A stretch of 36,599 nt of DNA from Candidatus Hydrogenedentota bacterium (GCA_903822375.1 CAIJOU010000590.1:1-36599), one strand, 5' to 3'; counted from the first letter of the stretch, positions 7,714 through 16,199 are shown. The notes: generated by a model from the sequence alone, not told the origin. Program-made: numbers and translations.

Positions 7714-8018
7714 AGGACTACGCGGAAGGTCCCGTCGGCGGCAGGCTCGGCGTGCGCATTGGACCCGAATGGACAGAGGTGCGTATTCCACGCGCAGAGA
7801 CGGAAGAGCAGCATTCTTCCCTGGAAGAGGAACTCCTGTCATACCTTGACCGCCATTCCGCAACCACGTGGGCCATAGACCTGTCCGAACATGTGGGCGG
7901 CGTGACTCTCGCACTTGCCGGAATGCTTGCCCGCTTCCGGGAAGAGGCGCGGCGACGGGGTTGCGAGGTGAGGTACTCGGGGCTGAGGCAGGACTGCGTA
8001 TCCTGCCTGGCCGAATAG
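7710..8018 (+). CDS. STAS-domain-like protein (anti-sigma antagonist type)
   Basis: 102 residues, GTG start overlapping the stop of the sigma-like gene. After a beta-rich start (GGRLGVRIGPEWTEVRIPRAE), residues 40-95 follow the STAS order: an acidic helix, then WAIDLSEHVGGVTLALAGMLARFREEARRRGCEVRYSGL, comparable to the family's 'v-l-D-l-s ... L-x-x-l-x-x-x-A-r-x-x-G-x-x-v-x-l-x-g-l'. The phosphorylatable DSSG loop of SpoIIAA-type antagonists is not present (GGVT stands there), so it would not be controlled by the usual serine kinase switch. Coupling to a sigma-region-2-like gene suggests a small regulatory pair. Nothing recognisable was seen in the 151 nt after it. Confidence 0.5.
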   Translation: MKDYAEGPVGGRLGVRIGPEWTEVRIPRAETEEQHSSLEEELLSYLDRHSATTWAIDLSEHVGGVTLALAGMLARFREEARRRGCEVRYSGLRQDCVSCLAE

Positions 8019-8169
8019 GAGGGGGAACAGCACGGCATCTTTCGCCTGAACGGCAGCGCCTTGGGGGGCTGCATCGGCAGTGCTGGCGGATTGGCCTTGA
8101 TTTTGCATGCGCGAATCTTCAGGTTGCCGCGGCTTCACGGTTCTGAAATGCGAAAATCACCCCATTCTC

Positions 8170-10029
8170 TCACCGCGCAACGCCGCATCCACCCACGATG
8201 GTGATTGACGAATAGAATTCACTGCGCATTATAAAGTTGTAGTACAGGGGGCCGAGGTTCCGGCCAAAAACAATCAGGGGGAGATTGCCCAGCTTCAGGG
8301 CAATCGTATCCTCGACGTCGCCAAAGGGGCATGCGCCCGTGTCGGCCACAAAATCGGAAAGGCGCCCCCTTACAGGCGTGACGCTGAACGACGAGGTCCC
8401 AAAAACGCTGACAAAAGCCTTCCCGGGTATAAAGGACTGGGGGGCGATCCTCTGCGCATTGGGCGATATCCCCGGGAGCAGGAAGAGGTCTTCAAGAGCC
8501 TCGTAGCTGTACAACCAGCCGGTTGCATAGGCCATGTAATAATGCGTTGTCTTGTCGTTCAGGGAGTGGTCGACCGCCGTCAGTTTCCAGCATTGGCACC
8601 CGTTGATTATGAACTCCTCCGAAACCTCCGCGCTGATCCCATCGTTTCCATGGGTTCCCGGCGTCACCCATCTATTGCCGACCGCAAGCGGGTAATAGTC
8701 ACAGATTGAGATGCTCCTCGTGGAGAGCACCAGATTCACCGGAGTGCCCGGAGGCACCAGCGTTCCTTTTGCCGGATCCTGGCCTGTCACGCTGCCTTCT
8801 GGAACGGTGTCACTGTACTGCTCTGTTATCGTGCCCACAGTCAGGCCCGCGCTGGTTACGGTTGCCTGTGCATCCGTCTGGGTTCTTCCTGCCGCATTGG
8901 GCACGGCCACCGGTTGCGGACCCTGTGAAAAAACAAGACTGACCGCAGTACCCGGAATCATGATTATGCCGGCGGCCGGGTCCTGGCCAATCACGCGGCC
9001 TGCAGGCACGGTCACGCTCCACACCTGGTTCACACTGCCCAAGGAAAAACCCGCACCCGTAACCGTCGCCTCCGCATCGGACCGGGTTTTCCCGGCGACA
9101 TCCGGGACGGCCACCGACTGCGGTCCCTGGGAAACAGCCAGGTCAACTGCCGTACCCGGAACTGTCATCGCGTCGGCGGCAGGATTCTGACTTATTACGC
9201 AGCCCGCCGGCACTGTTGCACTGGACCCCGGCACCACACTGCCAATGGTGAAACCCGCGGACACCATTGCGGTTTCGGCATCTGCCTCAGTCCTGCCCAC
9301 CACGTTGGGCACAGCCACCGGTTGCGGCCCCTGCGATACGGTCAGACTAACCGTCGCACCGGGCAACGTGAGCGTTGCCGCTGCCGGATCCTGGCTGATA
9401 ACGTTACCCGCCGCAGTCAACGGGTTGTGGAGTTGTGTCACGGTGCCCACGGTCAGGCCCGCTTCCGTGATAACGGTTTGCGCCTCGGCCCGCACCCGGC
9501 CCACCACGTCGGGCACGACTGCCGGCTGCGGCCCGAGGGAACACAACAGGTCCACACCCGCGCCGGAGGACACGCCCGTCCCCGCTGCCGGGTCTTGGCT
9601 AATCAGGTTGCCCGCGGGAACCGTTGCGCTGTATGCCCACCGGATATTCCCCGGCTTGAGCCCTTCCGGGAGCAGAGTCGCCTGCGCTTGGGACAGCGTG
9701 ATGCCCGTGACGTCGGGAACCGTCATGGAACCCGTCTTGGTGCATCCGCCAACCGTACCGGAAGCAAATGCGTTCAGCAAAGACAAGAACCGTATCACAG
9801 GATTCTGGCTGGTCACGTTGCCGGCGCTTGCCGTCGCCCTGTCCGGCCACCGGATACTTCCCGGCATCAGCCCCTCCAGGAGCAGGGGCATTCCCCCCTG
9901 TGTCTGCGTGATGTTCGTGGGAACGGGAACGAGCATGAAGGCCGGCTGGGAGCATCCTCCAACCACAAAGTATGCAGCCAGTACCATCAGCACCAAGCCC
10001 AAATACCGACACCTGACGAGAATGCACAT
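8170..10029 (-). CDS. PASTA-repeat outer-membrane-type lipoprotein
   Basis: 619 residues from ATG 10029, preceded by GAGGAGAACGGC (strong RBS); the track's upstream start at 10119 lacks this. The N terminus has a lipoprotein signal with lipobox VVGGC-S. One degenerate and five complete PASTA-like repeats of about 70 residues follow (about residues 35-450), each with VPDV/VPNV-x-G, A-x-A, G-x-x-x-G, VPAG-x-V-x-x-QDPAAG and V-x-L-x-x-S-x-GPQP. The C-terminal ~180 residues (CDYYPLAVGNRW..., NGCQCWKL) are a separate domain, frequent in lipoproteins with 'yplavGNrW' motifs. PASTA domains usually sit on Ser/Thr kinases or PBPs and bind cell-wall fragments; here there is no kinase or transpeptidase. 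The role is probably envelope binding or structure. Confidence 0.85.
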   Translation of the reverse strand: MCILVRCRYLGLVLMVLAAYFVVGGCSQPAFMLVPVPTNITQTQGGMPLLLEGLMPGSIRWPDRATASAGNVTSQNPVIRFLSLLNAFASGTVGGCTKTGSMTVPDVTGITLSQAQATLLPEGLKPGNIRWAYSATVPAGNLISQDPAAGTGVSSGAGVDLLCSLGPQPAVVPDVVGRVRAEAQTVITEAGLTVGTVTQLHNPLTAAGNVISQDPAAATLTLPGATVSLTVSQGPQPVAVPNVVGRTEADAETAMVSAGFTIGSVVPGSSATVPAGCVISQNPAADAMTVPGTAVDLAVSQGPQSVAVPDVAGKTRSDAEATVTGAGFSLGSVNQVWSVTVPAGRVIGQDPAAGIIMIPGTAVSLVFSQGPQPVAVPNAAGRTQTDAQATVTSAGLTVGTITEQYSDTVPEGSVTGQDPAKGTLVPPGTPVNLVLSTRSISICDYYPLAVGNRWVTPGTHGNDGISAEVSEEFIINGCQCWKLTAVDHSLNDKTTHYYMAYATGWLYSYEALEDLFLLPGISPNAQRIAPQSFIPGKAFVSVFGTSSFSVTPVRGRLSDFVADTGACPFGDVEDTIALKLGNLPLIVFGRNLGPLYYNFIMRSEFYSSITIVGGCGVAR

Positions 10030-10136
10030 GCCGTTCTCCTCAGAAAAGCTGTCCCGGCACCTCCACCACAGACACCTTGTTAAGCATGAACGTTCCTTTC
10101 TCGAAGCCTTGGGGCTCACAGTTTAACCTTGGATCC

Positions 10137-10262
10137 GTGAAGGCTGTCGTAATGACCGCGGCAGCCGCCTGCGGCCGTTTCGCCAGCTTTATTGTGGCAA
10201 AGGCAGGTAAAATTCATGCAAAGGTTTGGCAAATTTTAGGTAAAGAAATCCCCTTTCGCAAT
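10137..10262 (+). repeat. Intergenic repeat element, copy 2 of 3
   Basis: It aligns to copy 3 without gaps from GTGAAGGCTG onward; my hand count gives about 84 of 124 identical positions. In the shared frame it reads GRFASFIVAKAGKIHAKVWQ, close to the peptides of the other copies. It lies 38 nt downstream of the csbD-like stop and about 107 nt upstream of the PASTA lipoprotein start. With copy 3 it brackets the csbD-like gene as direct repeats. Confidence 0.7.
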
Positions 10263-10300
10263 CAGACGGGCACGGATTGTCGGCCTGAGCGAAGTCCCGC

Positions 10301-10489
10301 TTACTGTCTCAGCCTTTGCACAAACTCGTTGAGAAGTTCCTCGTGCGCCTGATGACCCTTCACACAGCCATAGCGGTCTTGGAGCTTGTCGACAACACTG
10401 CGATGCTTGAAGTAAATGGTCGCCGCGGCGGCAACACAAAGTCGTCCCACGTTCTCCCTGAACTTTCCTAAGGGCTGTTCCCTGTTCAT
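10301..10489 (-). CDS. CsbD-like small stress protein (divergent)
   Basis: 62 residues starting MNREQPLGKFRENVG, with AGGAG 8 nt upstream of ATG 10489. Two pieces match the CsbD pattern: N-terminal GKFRENVGRL (family G-K-x-K-x-x-x-G-x) and C-terminal VVDKLQDRYGCVKGHQAHEELLNEF (family v-G-K-l-Q-e-r-Y-G-x-x-k-e-x-A-e-x-e-l). The middle is unusual: CVAAAATIYFKH is hydrophobic and replaces the usual charged linker. CsbD proteins are abundant general-stress proteins of unclear biochemistry. The neighbouring BON protein fits a stress theme. The gene is flanked by direct copies of an intergenic repeat about 40 nt from each end. Confidence 0.6.
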   Translation of the reverse strand: MNREQPLGKFRENVGRLCVAAAATIYFKHRSVVDKLQDRYGCVKGHQAHEELLNEFVQRLRQ

Positions 10490-10530
10490 GGTTTGTCTCC
10501 TATAAGACTGAACTTCATCTATCCACGCCC

Positions 10531-10660
10531 GTAAAGGCTGGTACCGTGACTGCCACGGTCACCCGGGGGCATTTCTTCAACCTCATTGTGCCAAACGCAG
10601 GTAAAGTCCCGGCAAAGGTGCGGCAACGATTGGGCAAAGAATTCCGCTTTGCGAAGGGTG
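10531..10660 (+). repeat. Intergenic repeat element, copy 3 of 3
   Basis: The best-preserved copy. In the shared frame it reads GHFFNLIVPNAGKVPAKVRQ then RLGKEFRF. Its right half contains GGCAAAGAAT and ATTCTTTGCC around a 20-nt loop. Further out, GTAAAG-tccc-GGCAAAG is mirrored by CTTTGCC-aaag-CTTTAC (to about 10682), so the element can fold into a long imperfect hairpin. It lies between the divergent csbD-like and BON genes. The rest of 10490-10830 holds no gene that I can support. Confidence 0.7.
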
Positions 10661-10682
10661 TGATTCTTTGCCAAAGCTTTAC
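10640..10682. repeat. Inverted repeat at the right end of repeat copy 3
   Basis: GGCAAAGAAT is matched by ATTCTTTGCC to its right. The adjoining CTTTGCCAAAGCTTTAC also occurs on the plus strand in copy 1 near 7000-7017, so this arm is part of the repeated element. Confidence 0.5.
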
Positions 10683-10830
10683 GCGCATTTTGCCCACGCT
10701 TCATGTCCCCCTGCTAACCTCCATGCGTGGCCGGCTTGTCGCCGACGCATGGATGTTGGCGCGCCCGCCCGGACGCGCCACTGGAACCGGGGCAATTCCC
10801 CACAAACCAAGAATGAATCGAGGAAACACA

Positions 10831-11610
10831 ATGACACTGAAAGCAATGTATCCCCTGGCGTTTGCGGCGGCTGTGGCCGCACTGTTCGTGGTCTGCATGC
10901 CCGCGCGCGCGTCGGGTGCCGATGACGGGATCAAGTCGTCGTTCACGCAGAGCTACGTCTATAAGACCTATCTCAAGGACGACGCGGTCAAGATCGAGGC
11001 CAAAGACGGCGTCGTCACGCTGACCGGAACGGTGGCCGAGGAATCCCACAAGAACCTGGCGCAGGAGACCGCCGCGAACCTGGCCGGGGTCAGCCGCGTG
11101 GACAATCAACTCACGACCAAAACCCCGGTCTCCGCCGAACTCTCGGATGCCTGGGTCACGGGAAAAGTGAAACTCGCGCTGCTGTTCCATCGCAGTGTCA
11201 ACGTCGTCAAGACCAACGTCGACGTGAAAGACAGAATCGTGACGCTGAAAGGCGAAGCGTCAAGCGTCGCCCAGAAGGAACTGACCACGGAATATGTGAA
11301 GGATGTCGCAGGCGTGAAAGGGGTGAAGAACGAAATGACGGTGGCGGCGACTCCGGAACCGCAGACGAGAACCGCAGGCGAGAAAATCGATGACGCTTCC
11401 ATCAGCGCACAGGTCAAGTTGGCACTGCTGACCCATCAATCGACCAGTGCCGCCAAGACCAAGGTTCAGACACGGGACGGCGTGGTCACGTTGACGGGCA
11501 TTGCAAAGAATGCGGCCGAGAAGACCCTTGTCACCAAGCTGGTCGAAGACATTCAGGGGGTGACCAGCGTGAAGAACGAAATGACCGTCGAAGAAGTCAA
11601 AACCAAGTAG
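10831..11610 (+). CDS. Periplasmic protein with three BON domains (OsmY-like)
   Basis: 259 residues from ATG 10831, preceded by GAGGAAACACA (good RBS); the longer track start at 10546 runs through repeat copy 3. A signal peptide (AFAAAVAALFVVCMPARASG) is followed by three BON domains at about 28-100, 105-175 and 187-259. Each carries the pattern V-x-x-x-D/R-G-V-V-T-L-x-G-x-x ... A-x-x-V-x-G-V-x-x-V-x-N-x, for example DGVVTLTGTVAEE and DGVVTLTGIAKNA. BON domains bind phospholipid or associate with the envelope; OsmY of E. coli has two and is induced by osmotic and stationary-phase stress. Triple-BON proteins are less common. Likely an envelope stress chaperone-like protein. Confidence 0.85.
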   Translation: MTLKAMYPLAFAAAVAALFVVCMPARASGADDGIKSSFTQSYVYKTYLKDDAVKIEAKDGVVTLTGTVAEESHKNLAQETAANLAGVSRVDNQLTTKTPVSAELSDAWVTGKVKLALLFHRSVNVVKTNVDVKDRIVTLKGEASSVAQKELTTEYVKDVAGVKGVKNEMTVAATPEPQTRTAGEKIDDASISAQVKLALLTHQSTSAAKTKVQTRDGVVTLTGIAKNAAEKTLVTKLVEDIQGVTSVKNEMTVEEVKTK

Positions 11611-11622
11611 ACTGACCAATAG

Positions 11623-11654
11623 CCTCCGGCTGGCACGAGGGTGCCAGCCGGAGG
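11623..11654. terminator. Perfect 14-bp hairpin after the BON gene
   Basis: CCTCCGGCTGGCAC-gagg-GTGCCAGCCGGAGG starts 12 nt after the BON stop. The stem is perfect and GC-rich with a tetraloop, but no T-run follows on either strand. It may be a terminator-like or transcript-stabilising hairpin between convergent genes. Confidence 0.5.
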
Positions 11655-11663
11655 CAAAGGATA

Positions 11664-11689
11664 CCTGTCCGAAACATGGGTCGGACAGG
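11664..11689. terminator. Second hairpin between convergent BON and ADH genes
   Basis: CCTGTCCGA-aacatggg-TCGGACAGG: a perfect 9-bp stem with an 8-nt loop. On the minus strand it lies about 125 nt after the ADH stop and is followed by TATCCTTT. Weak candidate terminator. Confidence 0.35.
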
Positions 11690-11815
11690 GGTTTGGCAAA
11701 GGCGCTGTCGTCTGGAGAACCCAAGGCCCGTGTCCATTGCGCCGCTGCCACCGGGGCATGTTCGCGCACATACTGCGGGCGGCCGCCGATGTTTCTGGCA
11801 GGGTGTGGTTCCCCT

Positions 11816-12865
11816 CTATTCAGCCTTCAGAGAAGCCATGTCGATGGAGAAGCGGTATTTCACGTCCGACTTGAGCAGCCGCTCGTAGGCTTCATTGGCC
11901 TTCTGGATGGGGATGACTTCGACATCGGCGGTGATGTTGTGCGTGCCGCAAAAGTCGAGCATCTCCTGGGTTTCGGCGATGCCGCCTATGGGTGAGCCGG
12001 AAAGGCTGCGACGGCCGAGAATGAGGCTGAAGGCGGAGACGGCGAGAGGTTTCTCCGGTGCGCCGACGAGGGTGATGTTGCCGTCGCGGCGCAGCAGGCT
12101 GATATAGGCGCTGATGTCGTGATCGGCGGCGACGGTGTCGAGGATGAAGTCGAAACTGCCGGCGTGTCCGGCCATCTCGTCGGTATTTCGGGAGATGACG
12201 ACTTCATCGGCGCCGAGGCGGTGCGCGTCATCCTTCTTGCCCGGAGAGGTGGTGAAGACGACGACATGGGCACCGAAAGCATGGGCAAATTTAACACCCA
12301 TGTGGCCCAACCCGCCGAGACCGACCACGCCGACTTTCTTGCCCTCGGTGACATCCCAGTGGCGCATGGGCGAGTAGGTTGTGATCCCGGCGCAGAGCAG
12401 CGGCGCGGCTCCGGCGAGATCGAGGTTGGGAGGGAGGCGCAGGACAAAGCTTTCATCGACGACGATGCTGTCGGAATAGCCCCCGTAGGTCATGCCGCCG
12501 AGTTGCTTATCCGGAGAGTTGAAGGTGAGCGTCATGTTCGGGCAGAACTGTTCAAGACCGGCTTTGCACTCGGGGCAGGTGTGGTCGGAGTCCACCATGC
12601 AGCCGACCGCGGCGAGATCGCCGACCTTGTACTTGGTGACCGCCGCGCCGACTTTGGTTACACGGCCGACGATCTCGTGGCCGGGCACAATTGGGTAGAC
12701 AGTACCGCCCCATTCGTTGCGCACCATGTGCAGGTCGGAGTGGCAGATGCCGCAATACAGGATTTCGATCTGAACGTCGTGTTCATTCGTGTCACGGCGC
12801 GCGATGGTGCTGGAGGCCAGCGGCGATGTCGCACTGCCAGCGGAGTAGGCTTTGGTATTGTACAT
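11816..12865 (-). CDS. Zinc-dependent NAD(P) alcohol dehydrogenase / aldehyde reductase (YahK-CAD type)
   Basis: 349 residues from ATG 12865 with AGAGGAT upstream. Catalytic zinc ligands are visible in GICHSD and GHE (about residues 38-65), the third ligand region is LLCAGITTYSP, and the cofactor fold carries GLGGLG (about 175-185). The structural zinc lobe reads VDSDHTCPECKAGLEQFC, so the first cysteine of the usual four is Asp; I recall this variant in other members. The CAD/YahK branch reduces aldehydes with NADPH. It is the last gene of the oxidoreductase operon, 80 nt after the preceding gene. I infer detoxification of reactive aldehydes, from family and neighbours. Confidence 0.9.
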   Translation of the reverse strand: MYNTKAYSAGSATSPLASSTIARRDTNEHDVQIEILYCGICHSDLHMVRNEWGGTVYPIVPGHEIVGRVTKVGAAVTKYKVGDLAAVGCMVDSDHTCPECKAGLEQFCPNMTLTFNSPDKQLGGMTYGGYSDSIVVDESFVLRLPPNLDLAGAAPLLCAGITTYSPMRHWDVTEGKKVGVVGLGGLGHMGVKFAHAFGAHVVVFTTSPGKKDDAHRLGADEVVISRNTDEMAGHAGSFDFILDTVAADHDISAYISLLRRDGNITLVGAPEKPLAVSAFSLILGRRSLSGSPIGGIAETQEMLDFCGTHNITADVEVIPIQKANEAYERLLKSDVKYRFSIDMASLKAE

Positions 12866-12945
12866 GATATTTATCCTCTTGTTGGATTAGTTGTTGGTTG
12901 AATCGCCATGAATCTCGCGAACGCTCCTGTTCGGCGACCGATTCA

Positions 12946-13710
12946 TCACTGCTGTTCTTCTTCGGGAATTATCTCATTCAAGCAAGCAATCGCGTTCAAT
13001 GTTCTCGGATAGCCGATATATGGTAACAGTTGCGTAACAACGTTCAGTAGTGTCTGCTTGTCGTTTCCGACATTGATGTTGCCCTGAATATGGCCCTTCA
13101 GCTGCGTGTCACACCCGCCGAGCGACAAGAGCATCGAGAATGTCAGAAGTTCTCTTGCTCCAATGTCAAGCCCTGTTCTGGTGTAGTAGTCGCCAAAGCA
13201 GTTCGCCGACAGATACTTTTGAATATGGATTTGATTCTCCGGAGACCGTTCATACATATTGTCAATCATATCGCCAAAAACCGACTTTGACAACGCCAGT
13301 CCCCTTTCGAATCGTGTTTCAGGAGTGGTTGTGGATTGACCTTCAATCGGTAGTGTCACGCCTCGGCTATCCAGAATTTCGTTTGTGGCGTGAATGAAGT
13401 CAAAAGCCTTTGCAATGCCCACATACGGTACAGACTGATAAACAATCTCTTTTACTTCGATTGGTGTAACACCGACGTTCAGCGCACCATTGAGCATGAA
13501 CTTGTACTCACTCAATGCCTGCTGAGCAATGAGTGAAGCCAGAATGACCATAAGCCTCGTTCTGGCATCAAGGTTCCCGTACGAGATCACTTCGTCGAAG
13601 GCAAAATTGTCGAACACTTCGATGAATTCGGGATCGGTGACCTTGAGCGTTGATTTGTGATTCGGGAAAAGTTCGTCATGATTTCTCTGTGCTGTTTCGC
13701 TGATAGCCAT
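12946..13710 (-). CDS. Carboxymuconolactone decarboxylase-family protein (two CMD-like halves)
   Basis: 254 residues with two CMD folds: about 30-115 (LDARTRLMVILASLIAQQALSEYKFMLNGALNVGVTPIEVKEIVYQ) and about 150-245 (GARELLTFSMLLSLGGCDTQLKGHIQGNINVGNDKQTLLNVV). The second half keeps a Cys and His seven positions apart (CDTQLKGH); the first has no Cys, so there is no AhpD-type CxxC peroxidase site. Such double-CMD proteins often accompany cupin, aldo/keto reductase and AraC genes; their reaction is mostly unproven. Sampled lines of this gene are about 44% GC against about 65% in the SDR upstream, which suggests recent acquisition of this part. It lies 12 nt after the cupin gene. Confidence 0.85.
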   Translation of the reverse strand: MAISETAQRNHDELFPNHKSTLKVTDPEFIEVFDNFAFDEVISYGNLDARTRLMVILASLIAQQALSEYKFMLNGALNVGVTPIEVKEIVYQSVPYVGIAKAFDFIHATNEILDSRGVTLPIEGQSTTTPETRFERGLALSKSVFGDMIDNMYERSPENQIHIQKYLSANCFGDYYTRTGLDIGARELLTFSMLLSLGGCDTQLKGHIQGNINVGNDKQTLLNVVTQLLPYIGYPRTLNAIACLNEIIPEEEQQ

Positions 13711-13722
13711 TGCAACGCCTCC

Positions 13723-14133
13723 TTACTTTAACGGGTTGTAAGCTTCGTCTGATACCGGCTCCAGCCATGTGGCCGGACCTTTTTCCGAGTTGACCTCAAT
13801 GGCAAGGTGGACGAACCAGCTGTCCTTTGCGGCGCCGTGCCAGTGCTTGACATCGGCAGGAATATTGACAACGTCTCCGGCGTGAAGTTCGCGTGCAGGC
13901 TTGCCCCATTCCTGATAGTAGCCTCTGCCGCCCGTCACAAGGAGAATCTGCCCGCCCGCATGTTTGTGCCAATTGTTTCGGCATCCCGGCTCAAAGGTCA
14001 CGTTTCCGATGGGACAGGCCGTGCCGAAAGGCGTCAGCATATTGAGCCAAACCGTTCCGTTGAAATTGTCGCTCTTAAATCTGTCTCCGAGGGGAGAGAT
14101 CACGCTGTTGCTAAGATCATTCGAACTCATCAT
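13723..14133 (-). CDS. Small cupin-domain protein
   Basis: 136 residues. Two cupin motifs are clear: motif 1 GCRNNWHKHAGGQILLVTGGRGYYQ (His-x-His metal ligands; the usual Glu is Gln in GGQILLV) and motif 2 AGDVVNIPADVKHWHGA (His ligand). The fold is a single small beta-barrel, probably binding one metal ion. It starts at ATG 14133 with GGGAG 5 nt upstream, 14 nt after the SDR gene. Small cupins next to CMD-family genes are a recurring pair; substrate unknown. Base composition is lower in GC than the flanking reductases, as for the CMD gene. Confidence 0.88.
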   Translation of the reverse strand: MMSSNDLSNSVISPLGDRFKSDNFNGTVWLNMLTPFGTACPIGNVTFEPGCRNNWHKHAGGQILLVTGGRGYYQEWGKPARELHAGDVVNIPADVKHWHGAAKDSWFVHLAIEVNSEKGPATWLEPVSDEAYNPLK

Positions 14134-14147
14134 TTACTCCCTTATTT

Positions 14148-14990
14148 CTACTCGCCGGGTGGGAAGTCGGTTGAGGCAGCAAGTTCCGTTTGTGCTTCGA
14201 AGTCGGCAATGCGTTTGCGCAGCACTCCCAGGGTGCTGGCCAGTGCGGCTGAGCCGAGCGCCATGCGCAGGGGTGCCGGTTCGATGTCAACGCTTTCGAT
14301 TATGCGGGCGGCCATCCGGGCAGGGTCACCGGGGGCGAGACCGTTGGCCGGGTCCAACATTTTAAGAAAGGCATGTGCCGGGTTGTTGTCATAAGCGGGC
14401 AGCAGGTCGGCGACTTGGGCCGAGCCGTACCGAAATTCGGTGCGCGCACCACCCGGTTCCACAATCGTCATCCCGATCCCGAAGGGGGCGACTTCCTGCG
14501 CAACCGATTCCACAAAACCCTCAATACCCCACTTTGTGGCGTGATACATTGAGTTGCCGGGGAACGCGACCTGCCCACCGTAAGTGGATATCTGGATGAT
14601 GCGGCCGTGCCCGGCGGCACGCATATGAGGCAGCACCGCACGGATAAGCTGAATCGAACCGGTTAGGTTCGTGGCAATCATCGCATCAACCTGCGCGTCG
14701 CTCAGTTCCTCCGAGGCGCCGAACAGGCCATAACCGGCGTTACTGACCACGACATCGATCCGACCGAGTTCAGTTGCCGCGCGGTTCACGACCTCGCGCA
14801 TTCTTTCTGTGTCGCGAACATCCAGCAACTCCATGCGGAACCTTACAGGGTATTGTTCGACAAGGTCTGCAACCGCTTCCGGTTTGCGCACCGTGCCCAC
14901 CACCTGATCGCCGCGCTGCAGTAGCAGCTCGGTGATGTTCCGGCCAAAACCGCTGCTCACTCCCGTGACCAACCATATGCGTTCAGACAT
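14148..14990 (-). CDS. Short-chain dehydrogenase/reductase
   Basis: 280 residues, ATG 14990 preceded by AAGGAGGAGAAACGTC (strong RBS). Classical SDR motifs are all present: cofactor TGVSSGFG (residues 9-16), NAGYG in the fourth strand, the catalytic Ser region ISTYGG, and YHATK (Tyr and Lys). The C-terminal part after EPGGARTEF is long and matches the group annotated as oxidoreductase/retinol dehydrogenase-like. There is Arg in VRKPE after strand 2, which suggests NADP(H). It lies 38 nt downstream of the aldo/keto reductase. Substrate unknown, likely a carbonyl compound. Confidence 0.9.
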   Translation of the reverse strand: MSERIWLVTGVSSGFGRNITELLLQRGDQVVGTVRKPEAVADLVEQYPVRFRMELLDVRDTERMREVVNRAATELGRIDVVVSNAGYGLFGASEELSDAQVDAMIATNLTGSIQLIRAVLPHMRAAGHGRIIQISTYGGQVAFPGNSMYHATKWGIEGFVESVAQEVAPFGIGMTIVEPGGARTEFRYGSAQVADLLPAYDNNPAHAFLKMLDPANGLAPGDPARMAARIIESVDIEPAPLRMALGSAALASTLGVLRKRIADFEAQTELAASTDFPPGE

Positions 14991-15028
14991 GACGTTTCTC
15001 CTCCTTGATTGTTCCGGTAGCTTTGTTT

Positions 15029-16030
<1,002 letters not shown>

Positions 16031-16127
16031 TTAATCTCCTGTCTATGGGTTAATCGGCGCCACTCCCGCGGGGGACGCCCGTAATGCACCATACTTTGCC
16101 GGGGGTTACCCGGCTCCTTATGAAGAA

Positions 16128-16155
16128 ATTGTACCCATGCCCATGGAAAAAGCAA
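16128..16155 (-). promoter_or_regulatory. Candidate promoter of the oxidoreductase operon
   Basis: Minus strand TTGCTT (16155-16150, weak -35), 16 bp, then TACAAT (16133-16128, 5 of 6 at -10). A poor -35 with a direct repeat 12 bp upstream is what an activator-dependent promoter would look like. Expected start near 16121. Confidence 0.45.
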
Positions 16156-16167
16156 TAGACCAATTCT

Positions 16168-16187
16168 GCCTGATTCTTGCCTGATTG
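16168..16187. promoter_or_regulatory. Direct repeat TGCCTGATT x2, candidate AraC-type operator
   Basis: Two identical 9-mers, TGCCTGATT, with an 11-bp period (one helical turn), lie between the divergent AraC gene and the reductase operon. AraC-family proteins typically bind such direct repeats. The site sits just upstream of the operon's candidate -35. Confidence 0.5.
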
Positions 16188-16199
16188 TCCGAGATTTTG

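Noticed and set aside
8019-8169. Possible in-frame continuation of the STAS-like gene past its TAG
   Set aside because: The downstream frame (GIFRLNGSALGG...) has no domain and no sign of stop-codon read-through such as a structured element.
10546-10830. N-terminal extension of the BON protein in the ORF track
   Set aside because: This part is repeat copy 3 plus spacer; the signal peptide and ribosome binding site place the start at 10831.
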